64,000 nucleotides of DNA from an uncultured Lachnospiraceae bacterium (GCA_910579275.1 CAJTTO010000002.1:1-64000), one strand, 5' to 3'; positions 8,314 through 17,895 are shown, counted from the stretch's first letter. The notes: generated from the letters alone by a model not told the origin. Program-made: numbers and translations.

Positions 8314-8999
8314 ATCAATTTGCAAGAACAGAACTTTTGGTAGGTGCCGAAGGGATAGAAAAACTAAAACACGCCCGTGTTGCCGTGTTTGGAATCGGCG
8401 GCGTGGGCGGTTACGTGGTGGAGGCGCTTGCGCGAAGCGGTGTCGGCACACTGGATTTGATAGACAACGACAGGGTAAGCCTGACCAACTTAAACCGCCA
8501 GATTATCGCCACGCACAGTACGATCGGAGAATATAAGGTGGATGTGGCAAAGAGACGGGTGCTGGACATTCACCCGACGGCAGTTGTTTATACATACAAG
8601 ACCTTTTTTCTGCCGGAAACGGCGCCGGAGTTTGATTTCTCCGCATATGATTACGTGGTGGACGCGATTGACACCGTGACAGGGAAAATCCAGCTTGTCA
8701 TGGAGGCTGACAGATCACATACGCCGGTTATCAGCTGCATGGGGGCAGGAAACAAGATGGATCCGACTGCCTTTGCGGTTGCGGACATTTACCAGACGAG
8801 TGTATGCCCGTTGGCAAAAGTGATGCGCCGTGAATTAAAAAACAGGGGAATCCGCAAACTTAAGGTTGTCTATTCAAAGGAACCGCCTGTCACAAAAACA
8901 CAGCCGCCCGGAAGCAATGCCTTTGTTCCGTCTGCCGCCGGGCTGATTATGGCAGGCGAAGTGGTAAAGGATTTGTTGGCAGGCAGGAGGGAGAATTAG
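8310..8999 (+). CDS. tcdA: tRNA threonylcarbamoyladenosine dehydratase (TcdA/CsdL-like)
   Basis: 229 residues of the E1/ThiF fold. The ATP-binding glycine motif FGIGGVGGYVVEALARSGVG, the DNDRVSLTNLNRQ loop and DAIDTV are clear. TcdA adenylates and cyclises t6A37 of tRNA to ct6A. The reading matches TcdA better than ThiF or MoeB because it lacks their zinc-binding CxxC pairs and is short. It is translationally coupled by a 4-nt ATGA overlap to the upstream TtcA-LarE gene, which places two tRNA/sulfur chemistry functions together. The length is near the family's lower end (about 250). Confidence 0.88.
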   Translation: MNQFARTELLVGAEGIEKLKHARVAVFGIGGVGGYVVEALARSGVGTLDLIDNDRVSLTNLNRQIIATHSTIGEYKVDVAKRRVLDIHPTAVVYTYKTFFLPETAPEFDFSAYDYVVDAIDTVTGKIQLVMEADRSHTPVISCMGAGNKMDPTAFAVADIYQTSVCPLAKVMRRELKNRGIRKLKVVYSKEPPVTKTQPPGSNAFVPSAAGLIMAGEVVKDLLAGRREN

Positions 9000-9004
9000 C
9001 ATTT

Positions 9005-9670
9005 ATGGCATATGAAAAGCTGCTCAATGAAATCTATGCGGTGGTGTCCCTGAAGTACCTATGGCGGGAGTACCAGCCGTCTTTTATAAAGAGCGAGTCA
9101 CCGGACTGGATTAATGAAACCATGGATTTCGGATTGGAGGTAAGTCAGGCTCTTTTGCCGGACGACGGACAGACGAAGAGCTTCATCGACCAGTATCTGG
9201 GGTGCCTGAAGGAGGAGCTGCCGCCGGCAGCAATCGAGCGCTACGGGGAGCGGCTGAACTTCTATAATGGCAGATTCTGGGCTGTTCTGCCGGACGGGAT
9301 GGAGCATCAGGACTACCTGTACAAGGCAGCATACCGGTTTGGCAAAAAATTGGAAAAGCTGAATACCAGTTACCAGAAGCGGCGGCACAACGGACTTTAT
9401 CTTTTTCTGCATCCCACAGATGAGATTGATATCGACGTAAACCATCTGTTTCAACAGATGGGAGAGCAGCAGCGGCATTGTGCGCAGCGCTTCGACTGGG
9501 TATTTTTGAACTGTGAGAAAGTAATATATGTCTGCGATTATATGAAAAACACGATAGAACCGATTGTACTCCCGCAGAATTCCGCGGATTTCCTGAATAC
9601 GGAGGCAGAGTATCTGCGGTACTGCAGGGAGTGGGCGGACGGCGTTTCGCTGGACGGGGAGAACGGTTAA
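9005..9670 (+). CDS. Conserved hypothetical protein
   Basis: 221 residues, no signal peptide and no membrane segment. The protein is rich in Trp, Tyr and acidic residues (LKYLWREYQPSF near the start) and ends with a polar tail. I recognise no family and no catalytic motif. It begins 5 nt after tcdA, with GGAGGGAG upstream inside the end of tcdA, so it is probably the third gene of that operon. A role linked to the tRNA or sulfur genes is only suggested by position. Confidence 0.7.
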   Translation: MAYEKLLNEIYAVVSLKYLWREYQPSFIKSESPDWINETMDFGLEVSQALLPDDGQTKSFIDQYLGCLKEELPPAAIERYGERLNFYNGRFWAVLPDGMEHQDYLYKAAYRFGKKLEKLNTSYQKRRHNGLYLFLHPTDEIDIDVNHLFQQMGEQQRHCAQRFDWVFLNCEKVIYVCDYMKNTIEPIVLPQNSADFLNTEAEYLRYCREWADGVSLDGENG

Positions 9671-9696
9671 AGGACAATCAGGAGGGAAAGATTCAT

Positions 9697-11010
9697 ATGA
9701 ACAAAAATAATTTCGCACCGACACCGCCTATGGGCTGGAACAGTTATGATTACTATGATACAACCGTGACAGAAAAAGACGTTCGGGCAAATGCGGACTA
9801 CATGGCAGCGCACTTAAAGCAGTATGGCTGGACGTATGTGGTAGTCGACATTGAGTGGTATTCCAACGATGCCGGCACCATGCGGGACAAGTACCAGTAT
9901 ATTCCTTTTGGCGATGACGAGATGGATGCATACGGACGGCTGTTGCCGTCACCGCACAGGTTCCCGTCATCGGAGGGCGGAAAGGGCTTTGCACCGCTTG
10001 CCGACTATGTGCATGGTCTGGGGCTGAAGTTTGGCATTCACATCATGCGCGGGATTCCGAGAGGGGCGGCGCAAAAGCACCTGCCGATATACAATAGCCG
10101 GTTTACGGCAAATGAGGCTGCAGACGCATCCTCTGTCTGCCTGTGGAATCCGGATATGTACGGCATCTGCGACAACGAGGCGGGGCAGGCGTACTATGAC
10201 TCGATTATCGCCCTGTACGCGGAGTGGGGCGTAGACTTTATTAAGTGCGACGATATCTGTGACAGCCGGCTGTATCGGGAGCCGCTTGTATTTTCCGGGT
10301 GGCATGAGACCCGCATGCTGCACAGGGCGATAGAAAAGTGCGGCAGACCGATTGTCCTGAGCCTTTCTCCGGGACCGGCACATATTGACCGTGCATGGCA
10401 CTATGCCGAGAATGCAAATATGTGGCGCATTACGGATGATTTGTGGGATAAGTGGGATTTGTTAAAGGAGATGTTCTGGCGCTGCGAAAACTGGCAGGAT
10501 CATGTGAAAAAGGGATGCTACCCCGACTGTGACATGCTTCCGCTGGGGCATCTTGGAAAAGGTTTTGGTCATGCGTGGGAGTGCAGTCTCACACATGACG
10601 AGCAGAAGACCATGATGACATTGTGGTGTATGTTCCGCTCGCCGCTGATGCTTGGATGTGAGCTGACGCTCTTGGACGAGTGGACGAAGTCGCTGATTAC
10701 CAACGAACCGCTGCTTTCCCTACTCAAGGCTGACCGCCGAGGCAGGCAGATTGTGAGGACAGACACATGTGCGGTCTGGGTAAATGAAAGCGATAACGGA
10801 GGGGCTGCCTGTGTGGCTTTGTTTAACCTGAAAGACACAGAAGCGTCGCTTTCCGTAAAATTAAGTGACTTTATGGAGGATGTGGACGCGGGCAGGGAAT
10901 ACGGCTTTTGCGAGTTGTGGGATGACGCGCGCATCCGGACAGTGCATCAGACAATAGAGACAGACGTGGCACCGCATGGTGTGAAAGTATTTATGCGTGT
11001 CAGTGAGTAG
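9697..11010 (+). CDS. Alpha-galactosidase, GH27 family
   Basis: 437 residues. The opening PPMGWNSYDYY is the GH27 signature. The nucleophile lies in VDFIKCDDICDS (first Asp of the pair about 185) and the acid/base in RITDDLWDKW (about 247-248). It removes terminal alpha-1,6-galactose from melibiose, raffinose-type sugars or galactomannan fragments. There is no signal peptide, so it would act on imported oligosaccharides. The start is the ATG at 9697 with GGAGGG 10 nt upstream; a longer frame from 9631 overlaps the previous gene and is not supported. A beta-sandwich C-terminal domain is likely from about 340 on. The GH53 galactanase lies 3.5 kb downstream. Confidence 0.9.
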   Translation: MNKNNFAPTPPMGWNSYDYYDTTVTEKDVRANADYMAAHLKQYGWTYVVVDIEWYSNDAGTMRDKYQYIPFGDDEMDAYGRLLPSPHRFPSSEGGKGFAPLADYVHGLGLKFGIHIMRGIPRGAAQKHLPIYNSRFTANEAADASSVCLWNPDMYGICDNEAGQAYYDSIIALYAEWGVDFIKCDDICDSRLYREPLVFSGWHETRMLHRAIEKCGRPIVLSLSPGPAHIDRAWHYAENANMWRITDDLWDKWDLLKEMFWRCENWQDHVKKGCYPDCDMLPLGHLGKGFGHAWECSLTHDEQKTMMTLWCMFRSPLMLGCELTLLDEWTKSLITNEPLLSLLKADRRGRQIVRTDTCAVWVNESDNGGAACVALFNLKDTEASLSVKLSDFMEDVDAGREYGFCELWDDARIRTVHQTIETDVAPHGVKVFMRVSE

Positions 11011-11103
11011 TGTGCAGGCCAGAAATATAAGTGCTTGGAAATTGTTTCCGGCAGATGCCAAGAATGAATTTTGAAACACGCTCTAGCAGGGAGGAGAAGA
11101 CGA

Positions 11104-12426
11104 ATGTACCGCGAGATTGCAAAATTGATTATGTATGGGGATATGGACAAGGACTGTATTCTGTACCAGATGGGGGAAATATTCCGCCGCTTTGACGAGA
11201 AGACAAGCTCGAAGACAGCGCTGATCAAAGAGATTTACACACAGCTTAAAAGGCTTCTGGTGGTCGCCACGGATTATGGATTTAACCACAACCTATGGCA
11301 CAATTACCTCACTTTTTTTATGGTGACGAACGAAAATCCGTTCAGCATCACCTGCGAGAAGGTAGGTGCCAATGACGGAAGCGTTAATCACTTTGCGAAA
11401 AATGATTTCAGGGTGTTCAAAAACCTGTTTGACTTTGATTTTTCGGTGATAGAGGGGGAACTTGGCATCGACTGTTTTTCACAGCTCTCTGATTACAGGG
11501 CAATCGGAAAAAAAGAATTGATGTATAACAAAAATGTCAGTGAAAAGATTATTGCCCTGAGCGCGCAGTTAGAACAGGCTGCTGACGAAAATGCGTTTTT
11601 TGACTGTGTGACCGCATTTTACAAGGATTTTGGCGTGGGGATGTTTGGCTTGAACAAGGCGTTCCGTATCCGGGACAAATCGGATGGCATGATAGAATTT
11701 CTGCCGATTAACAACATGGACAGGGTGATGCTTGACGATCTGATCGGCTATGAACTGCAGAAAAAGAAGCTTATCGACAACACAAGGGCTTTTGTGGAGG
11801 GCAGAAAGGCAAACAATGTACTCTTGTTCGGAGACAGCGGCACAGGAAAATCCACAAGCATCAAGGCAATTGTGAATGCGTTTTACCCGCAGGGACTGCG
11901 CATGATTGAGATTTATAAACACCAGTTCAAGGATTTGTCAAATGTCATCGCGCAGATTAAGAACAGGAATTACAAGTTTGTAATCTATATGGATGACTTG
12001 TCGTTCGAGGAGTTTGAGATTGAGTACAAGTTCCTTAAGGCGGTCATTGAGGGCGGCGTGGAGACGAAGCCGGACAATATTTTGATTTATGCGACTTCGA
12101 ACCGCAGACACTTAATCAAGGAGACGTGGAATGACAGGAGCGACGTAGAGGTTGACAACGGTATGCACCGCTCCGATACGATGGAGGAGAAGCTTTCCCT
12201 TGTAAACCGCTTTGGCGTCACCATCAACTTCTCGAAACCCTCACAAAAAGAATATTTCAACATTGTAATCGAACTGGCGCACAGGCAGGGAATTGCGATG
12301 TCCGACGAGGAGCTGCGGGCAGAGGCTAACAAATGGGAGCTAAGCCACGGCGGAATTTCGGGACGTACCGCGCAGCAGTTTGTCAATTATTTAGACGGCT
12401 GCCGCACAGACAGGGATTGCGATTAA
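11104..12426 (+). CDS. DUF815-family AAA+ ATPase
   Basis: 440 residues. Walker A GDSGTGKST (about 244-252) and Walker B IYMDDLSF are clear, followed by a sensor-like ATSNRRHLIKE segment. The layout, an N-terminal all-alpha region of about 200 residues followed by an AAA domain, matches the DUF815 family (YcjX-unrelated, often annotated as ATP-binding protein of unknown role). GGAGGAG precedes the ATG at 11104 by about 7 nt, supporting this start over the upstream ATG at 11071. There is no membrane segment. The substrate is unknown. It stands alone, with an independent promoter immediately after its stop codon. Confidence 0.82.
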   Translation: MYREIAKLIMYGDMDKDCILYQMGEIFRRFDEKTSSKTALIKEIYTQLKRLLVVATDYGFNHNLWHNYLTFFMVTNENPFSITCEKVGANDGSVNHFAKNDFRVFKNLFDFDFSVIEGELGIDCFSQLSDYRAIGKKELMYNKNVSEKIIALSAQLEQAADENAFFDCVTAFYKDFGVGMFGLNKAFRIRDKSDGMIEFLPINNMDRVMLDDLIGYELQKKKLIDNTRAFVEGRKANNVLLFGDSGTGKSTSIKAIVNAFYPQGLRMIEIYKHQFKDLSNVIAQIKNRNYKFVIYMDDLSFEEFEIEYKFLKAVIEGGVETKPDNILIYATSNRRHLIKETWNDRSDVEVDNGMHRSDTMEEKLSLVNRFGVTINFSKPSQKEYFNIVIELAHRQGIAMSDEELRAEANKWELSHGGISGRTAQQFVNYLDGCRTDRDCD

Positions 12427-12429
12427 CGC

Positions 12430-12458
12430 TTTACACTATTTGTAGAATCTGATATGAT
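12430..12458 (+). promoter_or_regulatory. Extended -10 promoter for the Na/Pi cotransporter
   Basis: TTTACA (12430-12435), a 17-nt spacer and TATGAT (12453-12458), with TG one base upstream of the -10. Transcription would start near 12465 and leave a leader of about 220 nt before the cotransporter ATG. Confidence 0.7.
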
Positions 12459-12685
12459 GAAACTATATCAATAAAGACGAATGAGAAAAGAAAGCGGGCG
12501 GATGGGGAATCGGCAGCATACAGGGAAATCAGGAACCGCTACATTGAGCTGAAAGTTATCCGGACAGCTTCAGGAATCAACAGAATTGAATTGGATGAGA
12601 TAAAAGAGTAGTAAAAAACTTATAAGAGAAGGAAAGCAGCTGATTCGACACAGTGACAGGGCAGCTGCGAAGGAATAAGAATGAC

Positions 12686-14470
12686 ATGGGCATAACATCT
12701 ATTTTATCGTTACTTAGCGGGGTGGCTCTCTTTTTGTTTGGAATGTCCCTCATGGGGGACGGACTGAAAAAGGCCGCGGGAGAAAAGCTGGAACTCATTT
12801 TGTATAAGCTTACCAGCACGCCGATTAAGGGGGTTCTTCTGGGAACAGCGGTCACGGCAATCATACAGTCCTCCTCCGCCACGACGGTCATGGTGGTCGG
12901 TTTCGTAAATTCGGGCATGATGAAAGTGGCGCAGGCAATCGGTATCATTATGGGGGCAAATATCGGTACTAGCATTACGGGATGGATTCTCTGTCTGTCT
13001 TACATAGAGGGGTCAAGCGGTATTGCGCAGCTCCTGTCCACGACCACGATATCGGCGGTTGTTTCGATTATCGGTATTTTGTTTAAGATGATATCGAAAA
13101 AAAGCACGTACAAAAATGTCGGGGACATCATGCTTGGCTTTTCCATCCTGATGTTTGGAATGCAGAGCATGAGCGGCGCGGTTTCACCGCTGAAGGAAAA
13201 TCCTCATTTTGTCAATATGCTTACGATGTTTTCTAATCCGTTTATGGGTATTTTGGTCGGTATTGCGTTTACGGCAGTGCTGCAGAGCGCATCGGCTTCT
13301 ATCGGTATTTTACAGGCACTGTCTGTGACTGGGACAATCACGTTTGCGTCCGCGTTTCCGATTACCCTTGGTATCGGTGTAGGGGCTGCCTGTCCGGTAT
13401 TGTTGTCATCCATCGGCACAAACAAGAACGGTAAGAGGACAGCGCTTATTTACTTGATGAACGACTTGTTTGGCATGGTTTTTTGGGCAGTCGTTTTTTA
13501 CGCGGTCAATGCCATTGTCCGGTTTGACTTTATGGAAATGACGATGAGTCCGATAGCGATAGCGATATTGAACTCCGTTTTCCGACTGGCAACAGTCGTA
13601 ATTCTGTTCCCGTTTATCAAGTGGATCGAGAAGCTTGTGTTCCGGCTTGTGAAGGACACGCAGGAGGACAGGGAGGAGCAGGCGGACTTCGATTTGCTTG
13701 AGGAGCGCTTTTTGCGCTACCCTGCACTTGCCATTGGCCAGAGCCATACAGCCATGAACGGCATGGCGCGTAAGGCCAGAAAAAACATTGTGCGTGCGAT
13801 GGGACTTTTTGAAAGTTATTCGGAAGAACGCTATCATAAGGTGCAGGAGAAGGAAAATCTGATTGACAAGTATGAGGATAAGCTTGGCACGTACCTTATG
13901 CAGCTGACAGGGCATGACATGACGGAGAGCCAGTCCAAGCAGGTGTCCATTTTTCTGCATACGATCAGCGACTTCGAGCGTCTTGGCGACCATGCAGTGA
14001 ATTTGTCAAAGTCGGCAAATGAACTTTTTGAAAAAAAGATATCGTTCTCGGATGAGGCGACCTATGAGCTGTCCGTACTGGGCGGAGCTGTGAAGGAGAT
14101 TCTGGAGATTACGGTGGATGCCTTTTCCGAAGATGATGTGGACAGGGCCATTCAAGTGGAGCCTTTAAGAGAGCTGATTAACATGCTTTGCAACGAGCTG
14201 AAGTCAAGACATATTACGCGGCTTAGAAACGGAAAGTGTGAACTGAAGCAGGGGTTTGCATTCAACAATATCCTCACCGATTTTGAACGAATCGGGGCGC
14301 ATTGCTCCAATGTCGCGGTGGCGCTTCTGGAATCGGAAGCAGCGGATTTCGATACGCACGAATACCAAAAGAGCATCCGTGAGATGAACAATGTCATGTA
14401 CAGGGAGCTTTATGAAGCATATGAGATGAAGTACGACATCAGCAAGACCAAAAAAGTGAAGAAGAAGTAA
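12686..14470 (+). CDS. Na+/phosphate cotransporter with C-terminal PhoU-like domain
   Basis: 594 residues. The N-terminal half has two repeats of the NaPi-II fold with the QSSSATT motif (TAIIQSSSATTVMVVG) and its second copy QSASASIG, which mark the phosphate and sodium binding hairpins. Eight or more membrane segments run to about residue 320. The C-terminal part (about 350-590) is a helical PhoU-like domain with repeated HxxxDFERLGDHAVN and TDFERIGAHCSN motifs, typical metal-binding PhoU signatures. It imports inorganic phosphate across the plasma membrane. The ATG at 12686 is chosen (AGGA 11 nt upstream); a GTG at 12653 would add 11 charged residues. It has its own promoter and terminator. 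Confidence 0.9.
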   Translation: MGITSILSLLSGVALFLFGMSLMGDGLKKAAGEKLELILYKLTSTPIKGVLLGTAVTAIIQSSSATTVMVVGFVNSGMMKVAQAIGIIMGANIGTSITGWILCLSYIEGSSGIAQLLSTTTISAVVSIIGILFKMISKKSTYKNVGDIMLGFSILMFGMQSMSGAVSPLKENPHFVNMLTMFSNPFMGILVGIAFTAVLQSASASIGILQALSVTGTITFASAFPITLGIGVGAACPVLLSSIGTNKNGKRTALIYLMNDLFGMVFWAVVFYAVNAIVRFDFMEMTMSPIAIAILNSVFRLATVVILFPFIKWIEKLVFRLVKDTQEDREEQADFDLLEERFLRYPALAIGQSHTAMNGMARKARKNIVRAMGLFESYSEERYHKVQEKENLIDKYEDKLGTYLMQLTGHDMTESQSKQVSIFLHTISDFERLGDHAVNLSKSANELFEKKISFSDEATYELSVLGGAVKEILEITVDAFSEDDVDRAIQVEPLRELINMLCNELKSRHITRLRNGKCELKQGFAFNNILTDFERIGAHCSNVAVALLESEAADFDTHEYQKSIREMNNVMYRELYEAYEMKYDISKTKKVKKK

Positions 14471-14483
14471 ATAATTTTTTTGT

Positions 14484-14514
14484 AATACCGCAGATGTTGT
14501 GTCTGCGGTATTTT
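14484..14514 (+). terminator. Rho-independent terminator after the Na/Pi cotransporter
   Basis: AATACCGCAGA (14484-14494) pairs with TCTGCGGTATT (14502-14512) around a 7-nt loop, followed by TTTT. Confidence 0.85.
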
Positions 14515-14553
14515 AAAAAGAGAAAAGGATGGATGAAATAAAGGAGGAGTCAT

Positions 14554-16287
14554 ATGTTTATAAAGGGAATGGATATATCCTCATATCCGGAAATGATGGA
14601 CAAGGGGCACCGCTATTATGATTTTGACGGAAATGAGGTCAATGTGATTGACTTTGCAAAGGAGCAGGGATTTGACTATGGACGGCTGCGGATTTGGAAT
14701 AATCCGGAGTGTGTCGGGGAGTCGGGCGGGTACTGTAGCTTGGCGTATACCAGAAGGATGGCAGCCGAAATCAAAAAGCGTGGAATGGGTCTGCTGCTTG
14801 ACTTTCATTATTCGGACTGGTGGGCGGATCCCGGCAAACAGATAAAGCCGGAGGCTTGGAAAGAGCTGCATGGTGATGCCCTTGCGCAGGCGGTTTATGA
14901 TTATACGAAAGCGGTTTTGGAGGCGCTGGACGCAGACAATGTTTATCCGGAGATGGTTCAGGTCGGAAATGAAATCCGCTGCGGAATGATGTGGCCGGAT
15001 GGCAGGACGGATAACTGGGAGGGGCTTGCACGGCTTATCAATGCCGGAATCCGCGCGGTGCGGGATACACAGGGAGCACGCGATACCAAGGTGATGCTGC
15101 ACTTGGATCAGGGCGGACGATATTATTATTTCAAGGAATGGTTTGACAATGCCCTTGCGCATGGCGTGACCGATTTTGATATCATTGGGCTATCTTACTA
15201 TCCGTTCTGGCATGGGACGTTCAATGACCTCAAAAATACGATGGAGGAGCTTGCAAGGCGTTATCACAAGCCGATGATTATTGCGGAGGTAGCACATGCT
15301 TACCGCAGAAGCAGGGGCGAGCTGTTTGGAGAGGCACAGGAAAAGATATCCGGTTTTCCGGCAGGGGGCGCTGCGCAGAAGGAAGTGCTGGAACTGATTA
15401 TGAGCATTGCGGCGCATGTCAGTGACGGACTGGGGATTGGTGTCTTTTACTGGGAACCGTTCTCAAGACCGGATGATGAGATGGATGACAGCTGGGGAAG
15501 CTGTATGGGCGTCGTGGATGCCGACGGCAGACCGACACTGGGAATCAAGGCATTTGGTTTCTCGCCGGAGCATGCCGATGTCAACCGGATTGCGAAAATA
15601 TATGAACCGCCGATGATTACAGTGACGCTGGATGATGCCCCGTCCGAGTACCTTCCCAGAACAGTGAAAGTATTGAAATATGACGGAAGGATAGAGCGGG
15701 AAGAAGTCGCATGGGAATATGACAAGTCAAGGCTGGTTAAAAATGACACAATTGTCATAAAAGGTACGCTTTCACAATGCGGGCAGCGCGTTAATCTGCC
15801 CATTTGTCTTGTGGAGGAAAAAGAGAAACGGAATCTGCTCAGGAATGCGGATTTTGAGAATGTGAATGCCGGCGTACCGGAATACTGGAAAATAAGCGGT
15901 GAATCAGATGATGACAGTTTTGCATGGGAAATCCGGCAGGAGACTGCGGAAGTATTTCCGTTTGACGCGTCAAACTATTTTTATTTCAAGGGAGAGAGCA
16001 ATTTTAAGATGGCGCTGTGCCAGAATGCCGCGCGGCTTTTGGCAGGAACGTATGCCTTTTCGCTGTCATACAAAGGGGATAATACAACCGGCGTGAAAGT
16101 ATGGATTTATGCGCGTTCAGAGGATGGAACAGAAGTCAGACAAACGCTGTTTCCGTCTGCGGAAGAGTGGACAAGGCACAGCGTGGAGATTACGCTCGAC
16201 AAGGACGGCGATGCGGAGGTCGGAATCATGGTGGACGCTCCGGCGATTTACGGTATGCTGAAGGATATTTGCCTAGAGCGTGTCTGA
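14554..16287 (+). CDS. GH53 arabinogalactan endo-beta-1,4-galactanase with Ig-like and CBM-like domains
   Basis: 577 residues. The GH53 catalytic domain (about 1-335) starts KGMDISSYPEM and has the acid/base Glu about 140 in QVGNE and the nucleophile Glu about 245 in IIAEVAHAY. A bacterial Ig-like domain follows (about 345-412, PRTVKVLKYDG and TLSQCGQRVNLP) and then a beta-sandwich carbohydrate-binding-type module (about 415-577). GH53 cleaves internal beta-1,4-galactan bonds of pectic type I arabinogalactan. There is no signal peptide, unlike most GH53 enzymes, so it may act on imported galacto-oligosaccharides. AAGGAGGAG precedes the ATG closely. The next gene begins within or just after its stop, suggesting co-transcription. 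Confidence 0.9.
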   Translation: MFIKGMDISSYPEMMDKGHRYYDFDGNEVNVIDFAKEQGFDYGRLRIWNNPECVGESGGYCSLAYTRRMAAEIKKRGMGLLLDFHYSDWWADPGKQIKPEAWKELHGDALAQAVYDYTKAVLEALDADNVYPEMVQVGNEIRCGMMWPDGRTDNWEGLARLINAGIRAVRDTQGARDTKVMLHLDQGGRYYYFKEWFDNALAHGVTDFDIIGLSYYPFWHGTFNDLKNTMEELARRYHKPMIIAEVAHAYRRSRGELFGEAQEKISGFPAGGAAQKEVLELIMSIAAHVSDGLGIGVFYWEPFSRPDDEMDDSWGSCMGVVDADGRPTLGIKAFGFSPEHADVNRIAKIYEPPMITVTLDDAPSEYLPRTVKVLKYDGRIEREEVAWEYDKSRLVKNDTIVIKGTLSQCGQRVNLPICLVEEKEKRNLLRNADFENVNAGVPEYWKISGESDDDSFAWEIRQETAEVFPFDASNYFYFKGESNFKMALCQNAARLLAGTYAFSLSYKGDNTTGVKVWIYARSEDGTEVRQTLFPSAEEWTRHSVEITLDKDGDAEVGIMVDAPAIYGMLKDICLERV

Positions 16288-16318
16288 AAACTGCTTTCCG
16301 GCAGATGGATTGGAGACT

Positions 16319-17077
16319 ATGGAGAAAAAGAACGGGAATAAAAAGCGGTACGAGAAACTGGACGGAATCAGGGGAATTGCACTGCTGAATATGATTGCTT
16401 ACCATATGGTTTGGGATTTGGTATACATATATCATGTGAACTGGGATTGGTACAAGTCACGGGGAGCGTATATATGGCAGCAGGGAATCTGCTGGACATT
16501 CATACTTTTGTCTGGCTTTTGCTGGTCACTGGGGCGTCATGCGCTGAAACGCGGCATCACAGTGTTTCTCGGCGGTGCGGCTATCACTCTGGCAACACTT
16601 GCAGTCATGCCCTTGAATCGGGTAGTGTTTGGGGTGCTCACGCTGACGGGTTCCTGTATGCTGCTCATGTGTCTGCTCGACAGATGGCTCAGGAAGCTTC
16701 CGGCATCCGTGGGCTTGGCAGTGAGCGCCGTGTTTTTCCTGCTGACACGCAACGTCAATGAGGGCTTTCTCGGCTTTGAAAAGTGGAAGCTGTACCGACT
16801 GCCGGCGGGACTGTATCGGAATATTGTCACTGCCTTTCTGGGGTTTCCACAGGAGGGATTTTACTCGACGGATTACTTTTCGCTGATTCCATGGATGTTT
16901 TTGTTTACGGCTGGGTATTATCTGTTTCGCCTTTCCGATGGAAAAAAAGCCATGGCTTTTTTGGAGAATGGCATCTTGCGTCCGGCAGAGTGGCTCGGAA
17001 AGCATTCGTTCGGAATCTATATGGTGCATCAGCCTGTTATTTATGCCGTTTTAGAGCTGCTTTTTTGGCTCCTGTAA
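16319..17077 (+). CDS. DUF1624 / heparan-alpha-glucosaminide N-acetyltransferase-like membrane protein
   Basis: 252 residues with about seven hydrophobic segments. The opening KLDGIRGIALLNMIAYHMVWD matches the first helix of the DUF1624 / YeiB-like acyltransferase-3 superfamily, and the end (SFGIYMVHQPVIY) matches their last helix. Members transfer acyl groups to sugars at the membrane, but this branch lacks a proven substrate. The start is uncertain: the ATG at 16319 has a close GGAG only 3 nt away; a GTG at 16280 would overlap the GH53 stop by 8 nt and add 13 residues. It is probably coupled to the GH53 gene. Confidence 0.7.
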   Translation: MEKKNGNKKRYEKLDGIRGIALLNMIAYHMVWDLVYIYHVNWDWYKSRGAYIWQQGICWTFILLSGFCWSLGRHALKRGITVFLGGAAITLATLAVMPLNRVVFGVLTLTGSCMLLMCLLDRWLRKLPASVGLAVSAVFFLLTRNVNEGFLGFEKWKLYRLPAGLYRNIVTAFLGFPQEGFYSTDYFSLIPWMFLFTAGYYLFRLSDGKKAMAFLENGILRPAEWLGKHSFGIYMVHQPVIYAVLELLFWLL

Positions 17078-17159
17078 TCCGCAAAGGCATTATATGGTGC
17101 GGCACGACAGCATTGTAAAGAACATGAATTCAAAACAATAGGAAAGGCATGGGAGAAGA

Positions 17160-17726
17160 ATGGGGCATAGAAGTAAGCCGGCCGTGTTTCTCGACAGGGA
17201 TGGAGTGCTTTCTGTTGAGAAAAGTTATGTGCGGAGTGTGGAAGAACTTGAATTATTTCCGTATGCGAGGGAGTGCGTCCGTGCAATACATGAAAAAGGG
17301 TACCTTGCGATTGTGGTGACGAACCAGAGCGGGGTGGCGCGAGGATATTTTACGGAAGAACAGCTGCAGGGAATGAACAGATACCTGATGGAGAAAACGG
17401 GTGTTGATGCAGTCTATTACTGTCCACACCATGAAAATGGGATTGTCAGAGCGTATGCAAATAAGTGCCGGTGCAGAAAACCCGCAGTCGGAATGATATG
17501 GCAGGCATGCAGGGATTTTAATATTGATAGGACAGGGATTGATAATTCGTACATGGTTGGCGACAGGGCAAGCGACATACAGCTGGGGCAGAACGCCGGG
17601 CTTACCACAGTTCTGCTGGAGTCCGGATATGGGACAGCGCGGTTGGAACAACAAGTAACGCCGGACCATATCTGCATGGACTTGGCAGATTTTACCCGAA
17701 ATGTTCTACTCGGGAGATCTGTCTGA
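17160..17726 (+). CDS. gmhB: D-glycero-D-manno-heptose 1,7-bisphosphate phosphatase-like (HAD-IIIA)
   Basis: 188 residues. The HAD motif I FLDRDGV (Asp 12 and 14), motif II VTNQSGVARG and motif III/IV GDRASDIQLG are intact. A zinc site of the GmhB type is present: CPHH about 88-91 and CRC about 103-105. GmhB removes the 7-phosphate (beta branch) or supports the alpha branch during NDP-heptose synthesis. The histidinol-phosphatase branch has the same fold, but gmhA and hldE-like genes stand 2-4 kb downstream, which favours heptose. GGGAGAAG lies just before the ATG. It heads the surface glycan locus. Confidence 0.85.
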   Translation: MGHRSKPAVFLDRDGVLSVEKSYVRSVEELELFPYARECVRAIHEKGYLAIVVTNQSGVARGYFTEEQLQGMNRYLMEKTGVDAVYYCPHHENGIVRAYANKCRCRKPAVGMIWQACRDFNIDRTGIDNSYMVGDRASDIQLGQNAGLTTVLLESGYGTARLEQQVTPDHICMDLADFTRNVLLGRSV

Positions 17727-17787
17727 ATAGATAGGTCTGTGTGGAAAAATGCATTGAAAACGGACATCCTTTAACAAATTTGCGGGC

Positions 17788-17895
17788 ATGATTGATGTGC
17801 TTGCGCTTTCTTGGGAGTCATTAAATGCGTGCGAACCGATACAGAATAGCAAGGAATTGGAAAAACTGAAAAAAGAAAAATATATTGCAAATTAA
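17788..17895 (+). pseudogene. Short open frame, possible gene remnant
   Basis: A 35-codon frame with Lys/Glu-rich C-terminus (SKELEKLKKEKYIAN) lies alone in the 231-base gap between gmhB-like and the glycerophosphotransferase-like gene. No ribosome binding site precedes its ATG; the frame is open about 10 codons further upstream without a start. It could be the tail of a lost gene or chance. A weak promoter candidate, TTGCAA/TAGACT with 17-nt spacing (17885-17913), follows its end. Confidence 0.2.

Noticed and set aside
12459..12612. Open frame ending RNRYIELKVIRTASGINRIE in the leader of the Na/Pi cotransporter
   Set aside because: It looks protein-like, but there is no ATG, GTG or TTG at its beginning and a stop lies directly upstream, so it cannot be supported as a gene; at most a remnant.
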